Notes under the pieces: generated by a model
What the model was told of the DNA's origin: nothing
Database searches by the model: none
Seen by the model: the letters and a program-made list of their open reading frames with translations, nothing else
Shown: positions 9,820 to 17,752 of the stretch, piece by piece
Layout: every line of letters begins with the position of its first letter
Position numbering within the stretch: the first letter of the stretch is position 1
Translations under genes and position numbers: made by a program
From: Mucilaginibacter sp.
GTDB lineage: Bacteria > Bacteroidota > Bacteroidia > Sphingobacteriales > Sphingobacteriaceae
Assembly: GCA_028288305.1 (NCBI GenBank)
Contig: JAQBOA010000070.1
Location: forward strand, 1-47,851
Direction of reading: 5' to 3'
Length of the DNA: 47,851 bases

Positions 9820-11544
9820 TTAAACTAATCCGTTCCCAAATCTTTTTAAAGTAAAATAAAACCTGCTGCCTTCTCCTAATTCACTTTCAACACCTATTTT
9901 ACCGGCCTGAGCCTCAATAAAGTCTTTCGCTATTGCTAATCCCAGGCCGGTGCCGGTTTGCTCAGTGGAAGAGCCCGGCACTTTGAAATACCTGTCAAAT
10001 ATCCTGGATAAATATTTTTGATCGATTCCTTGTCCATGATCTTGTACGGAAAATTCTATTTCGTCAGTTTTATACTTTTTTACGATCAAATCAACTGCAG
10101 ATTTTTCATGACTATATTTTATAGCATTAGTAAGAAGGTTGATCAGCACCCAGGTTGTTTTATCCAGATCAGCTCTTACATCAGGAAGGCTTTCATCACA
10201 TTTTATATTTAAGGCTACTTGTTTTTGATCTGCGGTGGTTTTTAATGCCTTAACGGCATAGTCCACAATATTTTTCGGATGTGTACTTCCAAAGTTAAGC
10301 TGCAGTTTCCCGGTTTCAACCTGTGCCATATCCAATAATTCACCTGTTATTTGCAGCAGTCTGCGGGCATCTTCATCAATATTTTCCAATAGTTGCCTTT
10401 GCTCGGTGTTTACCTCACCAATCCGGTTATCTTCTAATAACTTCAGACTCATTTTTATGGAAGATATTGGTGTTTTTAATTCATGTGATATGGTAGCAAT
10501 AAAGTTTGTTTTCGCATCATTAAGCTGCTGATATTCGGTGATGTTTTTGAGTATGATCACGTTTCCTATAACCTTCTCATTACTGCTTACCGGAAATACT
10601 TCTTTCGTATAATAACTTTCACGGTTATCAGCATATATTTTCATTTTATGTTGATCATTAACCAGCAGGTTACGCAGCAAATCATTTTCTAAAGCAATGT
10701 CGGGAGCATATTTTCCTGTCAGGCTCTGTTCGGGTAACCCGATTAATATACTTGCTACTTTATTGGCAAAAATGATGAAAGATTTTTCGTCGAGGCCAAT
10801 AATGGCGTCATGCATCGAATTAATAATGGTCTCTATCCGTTTTTTTTCAAATAATATACTTGCCAGGTTGCTGTGCTCATATTCATCCAGCTTGCGGGTC
10901 ATGTTATTAAATGCCTGGCCTAATTCACCAAACTCATCATTTGATTTAAAATCAAGCTGCTGGTGATAATTACGCTTTGAGACCTCTTTTATGCGTTCTG
11001 TTAATTCTTTTATGGGGTTGGCAATATAACCCGGAAAGTTTACAACAAAACTAAACGCCACCAAAAACAGGAACGATCCCACAAAAGCGACAAGCAAGGT
11101 AGCTTTATTTGCAGTTGCCGTAGCAACAGCATTCTTGCGGTCAATGGCGCTCATGTTTAGCTGCATTATGCCATAAAGCAGATGTCTTATATCGTTACGT
11201 AACAATGCGGTTTTTTCTGGATTATTCTGCTGCAATTTAAGCTGTTCATATTTTGAACGTAAAGAATCTGTTAGCCGCTGTTCACCGCGTTCGGTAACAT
11301 TATGTTCCTGTTTAACAAGGTTATCTTCAATCAGGTTAACTTGCTCCTTGTTCAAACTGCCTGTACCTGCATCTATGGCAACCGCTATATTTTTCATATA
11401 CTGAACAGTTTTATAGTTGTCCTTCAGTATGTTTTTGGCATCGCCTGATAGGCGGGTAAGGTAAAAGATGGATAATCCACAGCACAATAGCGCCAGTAAA
11501 AACAAAAAGCTTATACCGGCGCGAAGTTTATTTTTAATAGTCAT
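9820..11544 (-). CDS. HAMP-PAS sensor histidine kinase of the kdp locus
   Basis: 574 residues. TM1 is about 9-30, a periplasmic helical region about 31-147, TM2 about 148-170, HAMP about 171-222 (NPIKELTERI) and PAS about 235-335 (DAIIGLDEKSFIIFANKVA). HisKA carries H354 in ATISHELKTPISS. The ATPase domain has the N box NLLTNAIKYS and the G boxes DHGQGI and GTGLGLAI. It should autophosphorylate and pass phosphate to a response regulator, plausibly the NtrC-like protein at 20.4 kb. Its ATG overlaps the KdpD-fragment stop by one base (TAATG), so the two are translated together. It supplies the kinase module missing from that protein. The cue cannot be read. Confidence 0.9.
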   Translation of the reverse strand: MTIKNKLRAGISFLFLLALLCCGLSIFYLTRLSGDAKNILKDNYKTVQYMKNIAVAIDAGTGSLNKEQVNLIEDNLVKQEHNVTERGEQRLTDSLRSKYEQLKLQQNNPEKTALLRNDIRHLLYGIMQLNMSAIDRKNAVATATANKATLLVAFVGSFLFLVAFSFVVNFPGYIANPIKELTERIKEVSKRNYHQQLDFKSNDEFGELGQAFNNMTRKLDEYEHSNLASILFEKKRIETIINSMHDAIIGLDEKSFIIFANKVASILIGLPEQSLTGKYAPDIALENDLLRNLLVNDQHKMKIYADNRESYYTKEVFPVSSNEKVIGNVIILKNITEYQQLNDAKTNFIATISHELKTPISSIKMSLKLLEDNRIGEVNTEQRQLLENIDEDARRLLQITGELLDMAQVETGKLQLNFGSTHPKNIVDYAVKALKTTADQKQVALNIKCDESLPDVRADLDKTTWVLINLLTNAIKYSHEKSAVDLIVKKYKTDEIEFSVQDHGQGIDQKYLSRIFDRYFKVPGSSTEQTGTGLGLAIAKDFIEAQAGKIGVESELGEGSRFYFTLKRFGNGLV

Positions 11545-12674
11545 TATGATAGTATTACGAGGTCAATATGTGTTTGTGACATTTTATTAAGTAATTGAGT
11601 GAATACAGCCGTTTTCATAACCAATTGATAAAATTTAAAGTGCGGTTTTCCCAAGCAAATCGTTGTGATATCATATTTTTCAGCTGTTTCCCATATTGTT
11701 TTAGCAATGTTATTGTTTTTAACCTTTAAAACTTCACCACCTAACTGAGTAGCTAATTTAAAGTTGTTGATCAGGTGCCGTTGCGAGGCAAGGTTTATTT
11801 TATCACTGCTTTCATTTGAGGTCTGAACATATAATAGGTACCATTTTGAACGGTAATAGGAAGCCAGCCTTGCTGTTTTCCTGATGATGATTTTTGCCGA
11901 CTCTTCGTTAGTACTTATACAAGCCAAAAACAATTCGGGCTGCAACTTTATGTTTTTAGGTACTTCAATATCTATTTTACGTTCTAATTGGTGAGCAACT
12001 TCCCTTAAAGCCAATTCCCGCAACTGTAATATCCGCTCTGTTTGAAAAAAATTATTTAATGCCTGCTGTATCTTTTGCTCATCGTAAATTTTCCCCTCCT
12101 TTAAGCGTTCAACAAGTTCATCGGCGGTGAGGTCAATGTTCACCACTTCATCTGCCATCTGTAAAACTTTATCAGGGATACGTTCATTGATTACTGTACC
12201 TGTTATCTTTTCAACCTCTTCGTTAAGACTTTCAATATGTTGGATATTAATAGCACTAATCACATTAATACCGGCATTTAAAATGTCCATTACATCCTGC
12301 CAGCGTTTTTCATTTTTGCTGCCTTCAATATTAGTATGCGCCAGTTCATCAACCACAACCACTTCGGGCCGCAGGTTGATGATGGCGTTAAGGTCCATTT
12401 CTTCTAATTCCTTGCCTTTATAAAAGAGCTTGCGACGCGGAATAACAGGCAAACCATCAATTAATGCTTCTGTTTCTTTACGCTTATGGGTTTCAATATA
12501 ACCGATTTTTACATCAATGCCATTGCGCAGCAATGTACGTGCTTCCTGCAGCATACGGTAAGTTTTACCCACACCGGCGCTCATGCCGATATAAATCTTA
12601 AACTTACCCCGCCTTGAACGTTTTATCAGTTCAAGGAAGTGTTCAACCGATTGCTCTTTATTTTCTTCGTTCAT
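11544..12674 (-). CDS. kdpD: stand-alone KdpD sensor domain with universal-stress domain
   Basis: 376 residues, matching only the cytoplasmic N-terminal part of classical KdpD (about 890 residues). The KdpD domain, about 23-230, has Walker A GMSAGVGKT (30-38), GYIETHKRKET, Walker B VVVVDELAHTN (D109, E110) and INIQHIESLN. A Usp-like domain follows at about 245-376 (LFLACISTNEESAKIIIRKTA). The four-helix membrane region, GAF and histidine kinase domains are absent. Kinase function is provided by the overlapping downstream gene. In E. coli this portion senses cytoplasmic K+/ATP and contacts partner proteins. It is separated from the exported-protein gene upstream by a terminator, so it probably has its own promoter. 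Confidence 0.9.
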   Translation of the reverse strand: MNEENKEQSVEHFLELIKRSRRGKFKIYIGMSAGVGKTYRMLQEARTLLRNGIDVKIGYIETHKRKETEALIDGLPVIPRRKLFYKGKELEEMDLNAIINLRPEVVVVDELAHTNIEGSKNEKRWQDVMDILNAGINVISAINIQHIESLNEEVEKITGTVINERIPDKVLQMADEVVNIDLTADELVERLKEGKIYDEQKIQQALNNFFQTERILQLRELALREVAHQLERKIDIEVPKNIKLQPELFLACISTNEESAKIIIRKTARLASYYRSKWYLLYVQTSNESSDKINLASQRHLINNFKLATQLGGEVLKVKNNNIAKTIWETAEKYDITTICLGKPHFKFYQLVMKTAVFTQLLNKMSQTHIDLVILS

Positions 12675-12696
12675 AATTTATTTACAGTTGAAAGTT

Positions 12697-12746
12697 GTTA
12701 TAAAGGTTGTAGAAGTTTAAAAGCTTTAATTTACAACCCTTATAAC
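12697..12746. repeat. inverted repeat in the kdpD leader
   Basis: GTTATAAAGGTTGTA (12697-12711) and TACAACCCTTATAAC (12732-12746) pair over 15 bases with one mismatch around a 20-base loop. Further related words (CAACTCTTACAACATTTG, GTAAC) continue to 12780. It is 22 bases upstream of the kdpD start and lies in its leader or promoter region. Confidence 0.6.
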
Positions 12747-12792
12747 ATTTGCAACTCTTACAACATTTGTAACTCACTACCAACAAACTTAC

Positions 12793-12819
12793 AAAAGGGG
12801 ATGCGAACATCCCCTTTTT
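12793..12819. terminator. bidirectional rho-independent terminator
   Basis: AAAAGGGGATG (12793-12803) and CATCCCCTTTT (12808-12818) form a perfect 11-base-pair stem with a CGAA tetraloop and A/T runs on both sides. On the minus strand it ends transcription after the exported-protein gene (stop 12938), separating the kdpFABC-porin part from kdpD and its kinase. Confidence 0.85.
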
Positions 12820-12937
12820 CCACGCGAATCTCAATCAAACCAAACTTATAATTAACAAACAATAATTAATTATAAAAAAAATAATCCGCGCTTATCTTAA
12901 CAGGCTCTGATTTTTTTCATTTAGCCTGTACAAATCG

Positions 12938-13528
12938 TTATTTTAAACTTTCAGTATATAATTCCTTTATTTTATACTCATCGGATCCATTATCATAAGC
13001 ATCAAGCTTTATGTCTGATTTTGCAGCTACTTCAACCATATACCTGAATTTAGCATTTTTGGGGAAAGCCATTGCTATATTTTCGGAGGTAAGAGACAAT
13101 ATTTCGCCATCAATTTTTTTACTGAAATAAGAAACCTTAGTTGGTCTTGGACCCTTACCTGGCATTTGAGATGCCAATTTTTCGTGACTGTAAATGTAAA
13201 AGCCGGTTGTATCATCAATCTGATAGGCTAAATTGTTATAAAACCTATAGTCATGGTTATTGTCATGATATCCAAATATTTCACTTTTAGAAATTAATTG
13301 CTTTTTGCCATTAGTGATAACAGTTACACTTTTCTTTCCGATAAATTCATGGATATTAATTATATTCTTACTTGGATTATCTGCATCTGCACTATAACTT
13401 AATTTATGATTTAAATAATCGTTGGAGGTTAAATACAATCCCTTCAATTGTTTTTGGGCATTTGATTGTTGAATTAATCCAAATGTCAGGATGATAACCA
13501 TGATCACCGGTAATCTAAACTTTTTCAT
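12938..13528 (-). CDS. exported protein of unknown function in the kdp locus
   Basis: 196 residues with signal peptide MKKFRLPVIMVIILTFGLIQQSNAQ. The mature protein (LKGLYLTSNDYLNHKLSY..., NEIFGYHDNNHDYRFYNN, GFYIYSHEKL, YFSKKIDGEILSLTSEN, EYKIKELYTESLK) looks like a small beta-rich secreted or periplasmic domain. I do not recognise a named family. A clear paralogue lies at 24089-24664 with the same order of motifs. It is placed between the porin and KdpD, so it may be co-expressed with the K+ pump. No lipobox cysteine is present, so it should be soluble or outer-membrane-associated. Confidence 0.75.
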   Translation of the reverse strand: MKKFRLPVIMVIILTFGLIQQSNAQKQLKGLYLTSNDYLNHKLSYSADADNPSKNIINIHEFIGKKSVTVITNGKKQLISKSEIFGYHDNNHDYRFYNNLAYQIDDTTGFYIYSHEKLASQMPGKGPRPTKVSYFSKKIDGEILSLTSENIAMAFPKNAKFRYMVEVAAKSDIKLDAYDNGSDEYKIKELYTESLK

Positions 13529-13556
13529 TTTTCATTTAATTTATTGTGGGGTAATA

Positions 13557-13577
13557 GCGGTTACAATTAACAACCGC
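13557..13577. repeat. hairpin between porin and exported-protein genes
   Basis: GCGGTT (13557-13562) and AACCGC (13572-13577) are perfect inverted arms with a 9-base loop, just after the porin stop on the minus strand. No T run follows, so it is more likely an mRNA-end or processing structure than a true terminator. Confidence 0.4.
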
Positions 13578-13587
13578 ACATTTATTT

Positions 13588-14925
13588 TTAAAATCTAACA
13601 ATTAAGTCCATAGCAGCAGTGTACTGATCTTTTTTAGTGCCGTTATCATAAGGTGTTACACCATTTGCATAGGCAGTTTCGTACCTGATCTCAGGGCGTA
13701 TCCTGATATAGTTATTAAAATAGTGAACAAAACCTAGCGTATGGCTTGAATACAATGTTGCATAACCAGTTCTGCCTGCCTGCGGGTCATTTAAAAAATC
13801 GTTTCGGAGTGAAAAATAGTTTTTTGGATTAACCAGCATCTGGAAATAGTTAACCAGGCCTACTGCGTTCTCTGTTCCGGGTATAAGCATACCTGGGCCT
13901 ACTCCGGTTAAAAATGGCTGTGCCGGGCCGTTAATTACCGTACCGCCTGTAAGCGCATGGTATTGCCACATATAATAAGCTTCGGTCATCATGTGGAAAG
14001 TTTCATTAAACTTATGTCCCCAGGTCATAACAACCATTTGCAGGTTATCGTGCTGGTTGGTATAATTACCATTACCCAGCGAGTTGATACCACCGTACAG
14101 GGAGTTATTATTATTATGAGATACCCAGCGGGCCATTAATAATCCATTTATCTGAGCCGAATTACTCCATGGCGCCATGTCATTACCTGCATGTACTGCC
14201 GCTTCTATCTGCCAGTATGAGCCAAGTTTAAATGTTGCCTGTACTCCTGTAAAGGTATAAGGGTCAACCGTGAACATTAACGAATGCGAATACAGGTAGT
14301 TATCGGTTGCCCATTGTGCTTCGATATCTGCCGGTGAAATAAAACGACCTACTTTTAACAGCAAACCATCTGCCACCTTAGGAAAATATATCAATCCATA
14401 AATTTCAGCCGGGTCGACACCATATTTATTGTTATGACTTAGCAATTGACTGCTGAAGTAACCTTTACCAGTTGTGTACCTGTAATCTGTTCCGAATATT
14501 GTAGTTGATAAAAAGCCAAAAGAGATGTGATCTGTTTGAATTGTATTCGGTTGCATATCAATCTTTAAACCTAACTGGTCGAGGGCCACCGAGTTTGGTA
14601 TTAAATCATATGAAGTAGGGGCATTTGAATGTTTGGATGAACTGATATTGCCGCCAACATCGGCCCAACCGTATATTTTTACCCTGCTTTTGGTTAATCC
14701 CAACAATTTAGTCAAAGGATAATTAGGAGCGGTTGCATCTACACCAACCAATGGTGCTCCATCCCAATCCGAAGTAGGAAATGGAGGCGAAGGAAGTGGT
14801 GATGGCAATGAGCGGGCCACAGTGTCTTTTTTTATTTTAGTTTTAGTCTTAGATGTATCTTGCTGTGCATGTACATTAAGTGCAATAGTTGCCAAAGCCA
14901 CTATTGTTAGTAGTTGTTTTTTCAT
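13588..14925 (-). CDS. outer-membrane beta-barrel porin (OmpL/BBP2-like) of the kdp locus
   Basis: 445 residues with signal peptide MKKQLLTIVALATIALNVHA and a Lys/Pro-rich linker (SLPSPLPSPPFPTSDW). The rest alternates as barrel strands: VKIYGWADVGGNISSS, DQLGLKIDMQPN, AEIYGLIYFPKVADGLLLKVGRFISPADIE, FTGVQATFKLGSYWQIEAAV, MMTEAYYMWQYH. It ends with a strand finishing MDLIVRF (C-terminal aromatic), as barrels do. The 'E.YG.IYFP....GL..KVGRF' motif matches the putative beta-barrel porin-2 family. It follows kdpC on the same strand, so it could admit K+ or solute into the periplasm for the Kdp pump. That role is an inference from position. Confidence 0.82.
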   Translation of the reverse strand: MKKQLLTIVALATIALNVHAQQDTSKTKTKIKKDTVARSLPSPLPSPPFPTSDWDGAPLVGVDATAPNYPLTKLLGLTKSRVKIYGWADVGGNISSSKHSNAPTSYDLIPNSVALDQLGLKIDMQPNTIQTDHISFGFLSTTIFGTDYRYTTGKGYFSSQLLSHNNKYGVDPAEIYGLIYFPKVADGLLLKVGRFISPADIEAQWATDNYLYSHSLMFTVDPYTFTGVQATFKLGSYWQIEAAVHAGNDMAPWSNSAQINGLLMARWVSHNNNNSLYGGINSLGNGNYTNQHDNLQMVVMTWGHKFNETFHMMTEAYYMWQYHALTGGTVINGPAQPFLTGVGPGMLIPGTENAVGLVNYFQMLVNPKNYFSLRNDFLNDPQAGRTGYATLYSSHTLGFVHYFNNYIRIRPEIRYETAYANGVTPYDNGTKKDQYTAAMDLIVRF

Positions 14926-14959
14926 TTTTATACGTGTTATTTTATAGGGGTATTAAATA

Positions 14960-15022
14960 GTCTTGAGTCAGTAGTCTTAAGTAAAAAAAGAACGATTGAG
15001 CTGGTGACTTACGACTCAAGAC
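14960..15022. repeat. dyad between kdpC and porin
   Basis: GTCTTGAGTC (14960-14969) and GACTCAAGAC (15013-15022) are perfect 10-base inverted arms. Related words (GTCTTAAGT, GACTTACG) lie inside. The element occupies most of the spacer between the kdpC stop and the porin start. Confidence 0.6.
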
Positions 15023-15029
15023 TTTTGAC

Positions 15030-15596
15030 TTATTTTTTCAGTTCATCCAAAGCCACATTGAGTTTTAAAACATTAACCCTTGGTGGACCGAATAAACCGA
15101 ATAAAGGTTGTTCAGTATTATCATTAATTAATTTAGCGACCTGTGCTGCAGAGATGTTGCGTATTTTAGCAATACGTGGTATCTGTACATTTGCACCGGC
15201 AGGGGAGAGGTCAGGATCTAAACCACTGCCTGATGCTGTTACCAGTTCAGCAGGGATTTCTTCACGCTTTACGTCCGGATTGTGTTTCAAAAAAGTATCA
15301 ATACGGGCACTAACGTCTTTTAAATAATCAGGGTTTGATGGCCCCTTATTTGAACCGGCCCCTGCATCTGCCTGGTAATTGGCAGCTGACGGGCGTGACC
15401 AGAAATACTGATCTTTGGTAAATTTTTGGCCTATATTGGCATAACCAACCACACGGCCTTTGTATTCTACAGTTTCACCTTCGCCATGTCCGGGTGTGAA
15501 TTTTCCGATGCCTGCTATCACTAAAGGATACAACCCTGATAATAGCACTAACAATATTATTGATATTTTTAATGAAGGCAATAAATACGTTTTCAT
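15030..15596 (-). CDS. kdpC: potassium-transporting ATPase subunit C
   Basis: 188 residues. One N-terminal membrane anchor (SLKISIILLVLLSGLYPLVIAGIG) is followed by the periplasmic KdpC domain with QKFTKDQYFWSRPSAANY, ASGSGLDPDLSPAGANVQIPRIA and QPLFGLFGPPRVNVLKLNVALDEL, all standard family motifs. It stabilises the KdpFABC complex and raises K+ affinity at KdpA. It starts 20 bases after the kdpB stop in the kdpFABC operon. Length is normal (about 190). Confidence 0.96.
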   Translation of the reverse strand: MKTYLLPSLKISIILLVLLSGLYPLVIAGIGKFTPGHGEGETVEYKGRVVGYANIGQKFTKDQYFWSRPSAANYQADAGAGSNKGPSNPDYLKDVSARIDTFLKHNPDVKREEIPAELVTASGSGLDPDLSPAGANVQIPRIAKIRNISAAQVAKLINDNTEQPLFGLFGPPRVNVLKLNVALDELKK

Positions 15597-15616
15597 TTTA
15601 TTTGTATTAGCGTTAA

Positions 15617-17647
15617 TTATATTAAAATGCCGACCACAAGGTCGATTAATTTGATACCTATGAAAGGGATAAGAATACCACCCAAACCATAGATCAGCAG
15701 GTTACGGCGCAGTAAAGCGCTTGCTCCAATTGGTTTATATTCAACTCCTTTTAAAGCCAATGGAATTAACATTGGGATGATTATAGCGTTAAATATTACT
15801 GCTGATAATATAGCCGATTGTGGACTGTGCAGGTCCATAATATTCAATGCCCTCAATGCAGGTATTGAAACCATGAACAAGGCCGGAACGATAGCGAAAT
15901 ATTTGGCCACATCATTGGCTATAGAAAAAGTGGTTAACGTACCGCGGGTCATCAGCAATTGTTTACCGATCTCCACAATTTCAATAAGCTTGGTAGGATC
16001 ATTATCAAGGTCAACCATGTTACCGGCTTCTTTTGCCGCCTGTGTTCCGCTGTTCATAGCTACACCTACATCGGCCTGTGCAAGGGCAGGGGCATCGTTT
16101 GTACCGTCGCCCATCATGGCTACCAGCTTACCGCCTTGCTGTTCTTTTTTAATGTAGTTCATTTTATCCTCAGGCTTGGCCTCGGCAATAAAATCATCCA
16201 CACCAGCTTTATTAGCTATAAATTTTGCTGTTAACGGGTTATCACCTGTTACCATTACTGTTTTTACACCCATTTTGCGCAGGCGTTCAAAACGTTCGGC
16301 AATACCGGGTTTTATAATATCTTGCAACTCTATAACTCCCAGTATCTTTTCATTTTGTGATACCACTAATGGAGTACCGCCGTTCGATGCAATAACTTTT
16401 ACATTTTCTTCAACATCGGCAGGAAATGTATTGCCAGCTTTAATGGAAATGTTGCGGATTGAATCAAAAGCGCCTTTGCGGATACGTAGTCCGCCAGGAG
16501 TATCTAAACCGCTTGAACGGGTTTCGGCAGTGAATTTGATAAATGCTGAACCTTCAGGAACTTTAACCGATACTTTGGTTTTACCTTGTTCGCCCAATTC
16601 AACAATTGATTTACCTTCGGGGGTTTCATCAGCCAGTGAACTTAGAACACAAGCGGTAACAAAATCCTCTTCGCTTATTCCTTCGGTTGGATAGAAGTTA
16701 GTAGCCTTACGGTTACCTATAGTGATTGTTCCTGTTTTGTCCAATAATAAGGTATCAAGGTCACCGGCTGTTTCAACCGCCTTACCTGATTTGGTAATTA
16801 CATTAGCACGCAATGCCCTGTCCATACCCGCAATACCGATGGCCGATAAAAGGCCACCGATAGTTGTTGGTATTAAACACACAAATAACGAAATGAAAGC
16901 GGCTATGGTAATAGGTGTATTTGCATAATCGGCAAAGGGCTTTAAGGTAACGCAGACAATTACGAAAATGAGCGTAAACCCGGCCAGTAATATAGTTAAG
17001 GCAATTTCATTTGGTGTTTTCTGACGTGATGCACCTTCAACAAGGGCGATCATCTTATCCAGAAAGCTTTCTCCCGGCTGGGTAGTCACCATTACTTTTA
17101 TCCTGTCGGACAAAACTTTGGTACCACCTGTTACTGATGATTTATCACCGCCTGATTCACGGATCACCGGAGCCGATTCACCGGTAATGGCCGATTCATC
17201 AATGGTAGCAATACCTTCGATTATTTCACCATCAGTTGGGATATTATCGCCGGTTTCACAAATAAACACATCACCTTTTTTTAATTGCGATGACATTACC
17301 ATTTGTTCTTTGCCATTTACCAGCAAACGGGCAGGTGTTTCTTCGCGGGTTTTACGCAAGCTTTCGGCTTGTGCTTTACCACGTGCTTCGGCAATGGCTT
17401 CCGCGAAGGTGGCAAATTGTACGGTAAGAAATAAAATTATAAATATGGTAAGGTTATAGCCAAAGCTACCCTGCCCTTTATTAAACAAAGAGAAAATAGT
17501 TACTATCAGCATTACAGCTGCACCGATCTCCACGGTGAACATCACCGGGTTACGGAATAATAAGCGGGGATTAAGTTTTATGAAAGACTGGCTGAATGCC
17601 TCTCTCACCTGATCGCCCTGAAATAATGTATTTTGATTTGATCTCAT
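15617..17647 (-). CDS. kdpB: potassium-transporting P-type ATPase subunit B
   Basis: 676 residues from the ATG at 17647. An upstream in-frame start is rejected because it would lie inside the repeat element and add a non-conserved MERGWGEAR leader. P-type ATPase motifs are TGES (155-158), the phosphorylated D303 in [10 protein letters not shown], the nucleotide domain about 310-450, [14 protein letters not shown] and [21 protein letters not shown]. Membrane helices are at about 36-56, 63-82, 215-236, 247-270 and the C-terminal cluster. It hydrolyses ATP to drive K+ uptake through KdpA. It is preceded by an unusual dyad repeat between kdpA and kdpB. Confidence 0.97.
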   Translation of the reverse strand: MRSNQNTLFQGDQVREAFSQSFIKLNPRLLFRNPVMFTVEIGAAVMLIVTIFSLFNKGQGSFGYNLTIFIILFLTVQFATFAEAIAEARGKAQAESLRKTREETPARLLVNGKEQMVMSSQLKKGDVFICETGDNIPTDGEIIEGIATIDESAITGESAPVIRESGGDKSSVTGGTKVLSDRIKVMVTTQPGESFLDKMIALVEGASRQKTPNEIALTILLAGFTLIFVIVCVTLKPFADYANTPITIAAFISLFVCLIPTTIGGLLSAIGIAGMDRALRANVITKSGKAVETAGDLDTLLLDKTGTITIGNRKATNFYPTEGISEEDFVTACVLSSLADETPEGKSIVELGEQGKTKVSVKVPEGSAFIKFTAETRSSGLDTPGGLRIRKGAFDSIRNISIKAGNTFPADVEENVKVIASNGGTPLVVSQNEKILGVIELQDIIKPGIAERFERLRKMGVKTVMVTGDNPLTAKFIANKAGVDDFIAEAKPEDKMNYIKKEQQGGKLVAMMGDGTNDAPALAQADVGVAMNSGTQAAKEAGNMVDLDNDPTKLIEIVEIGKQLLMTRGTLTTFSIANDVAKYFAIVPALFMVSIPALRALNIMDLHSPQSAILSAVIFNAIIIPMLIPLALKGVEYKPIGASALLRRNLLIYGLGGILIPFIGIKLIDLVVGILI

Positions 17648-17673
17648 GATTTCTTTAATTTTTTTTTGCTTTC

Positions 17674-17748
17674 TCGCCTCACCCCAACCCCTCTCCAAGG
17701 GAGAGGGGCTTAAAGTCCTCTCATTTGGAGAGGATTTAGGTGAGGCGA
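17674..17748. repeat. compound dyad repeat between kdpA and kdpB
   Basis: The outer arms TCGCCTCACC (17674-17683) and GGTGAGGCGA (17739-17748) pair perfectly. Inside are two hairpins, CCCCTCTC/GAGAGGGG (17688-17695, 17701-17708) and CCTCTC/GAGAGG (17717-17722, 17728-17733), so RNA could fold as a three-way junction. A half-copy of the same family is at 44687-44719. It fills most of the 105-base kdpA-kdpB spacer. Confidence 0.85.
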
Positions 17749-17752
17749 ACCA

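Noticed and set aside
17648..17698. Upstream in-frame start for kdpB
   Set aside because: The added residues come from the repeat element and are not part of known KdpB N-termini.
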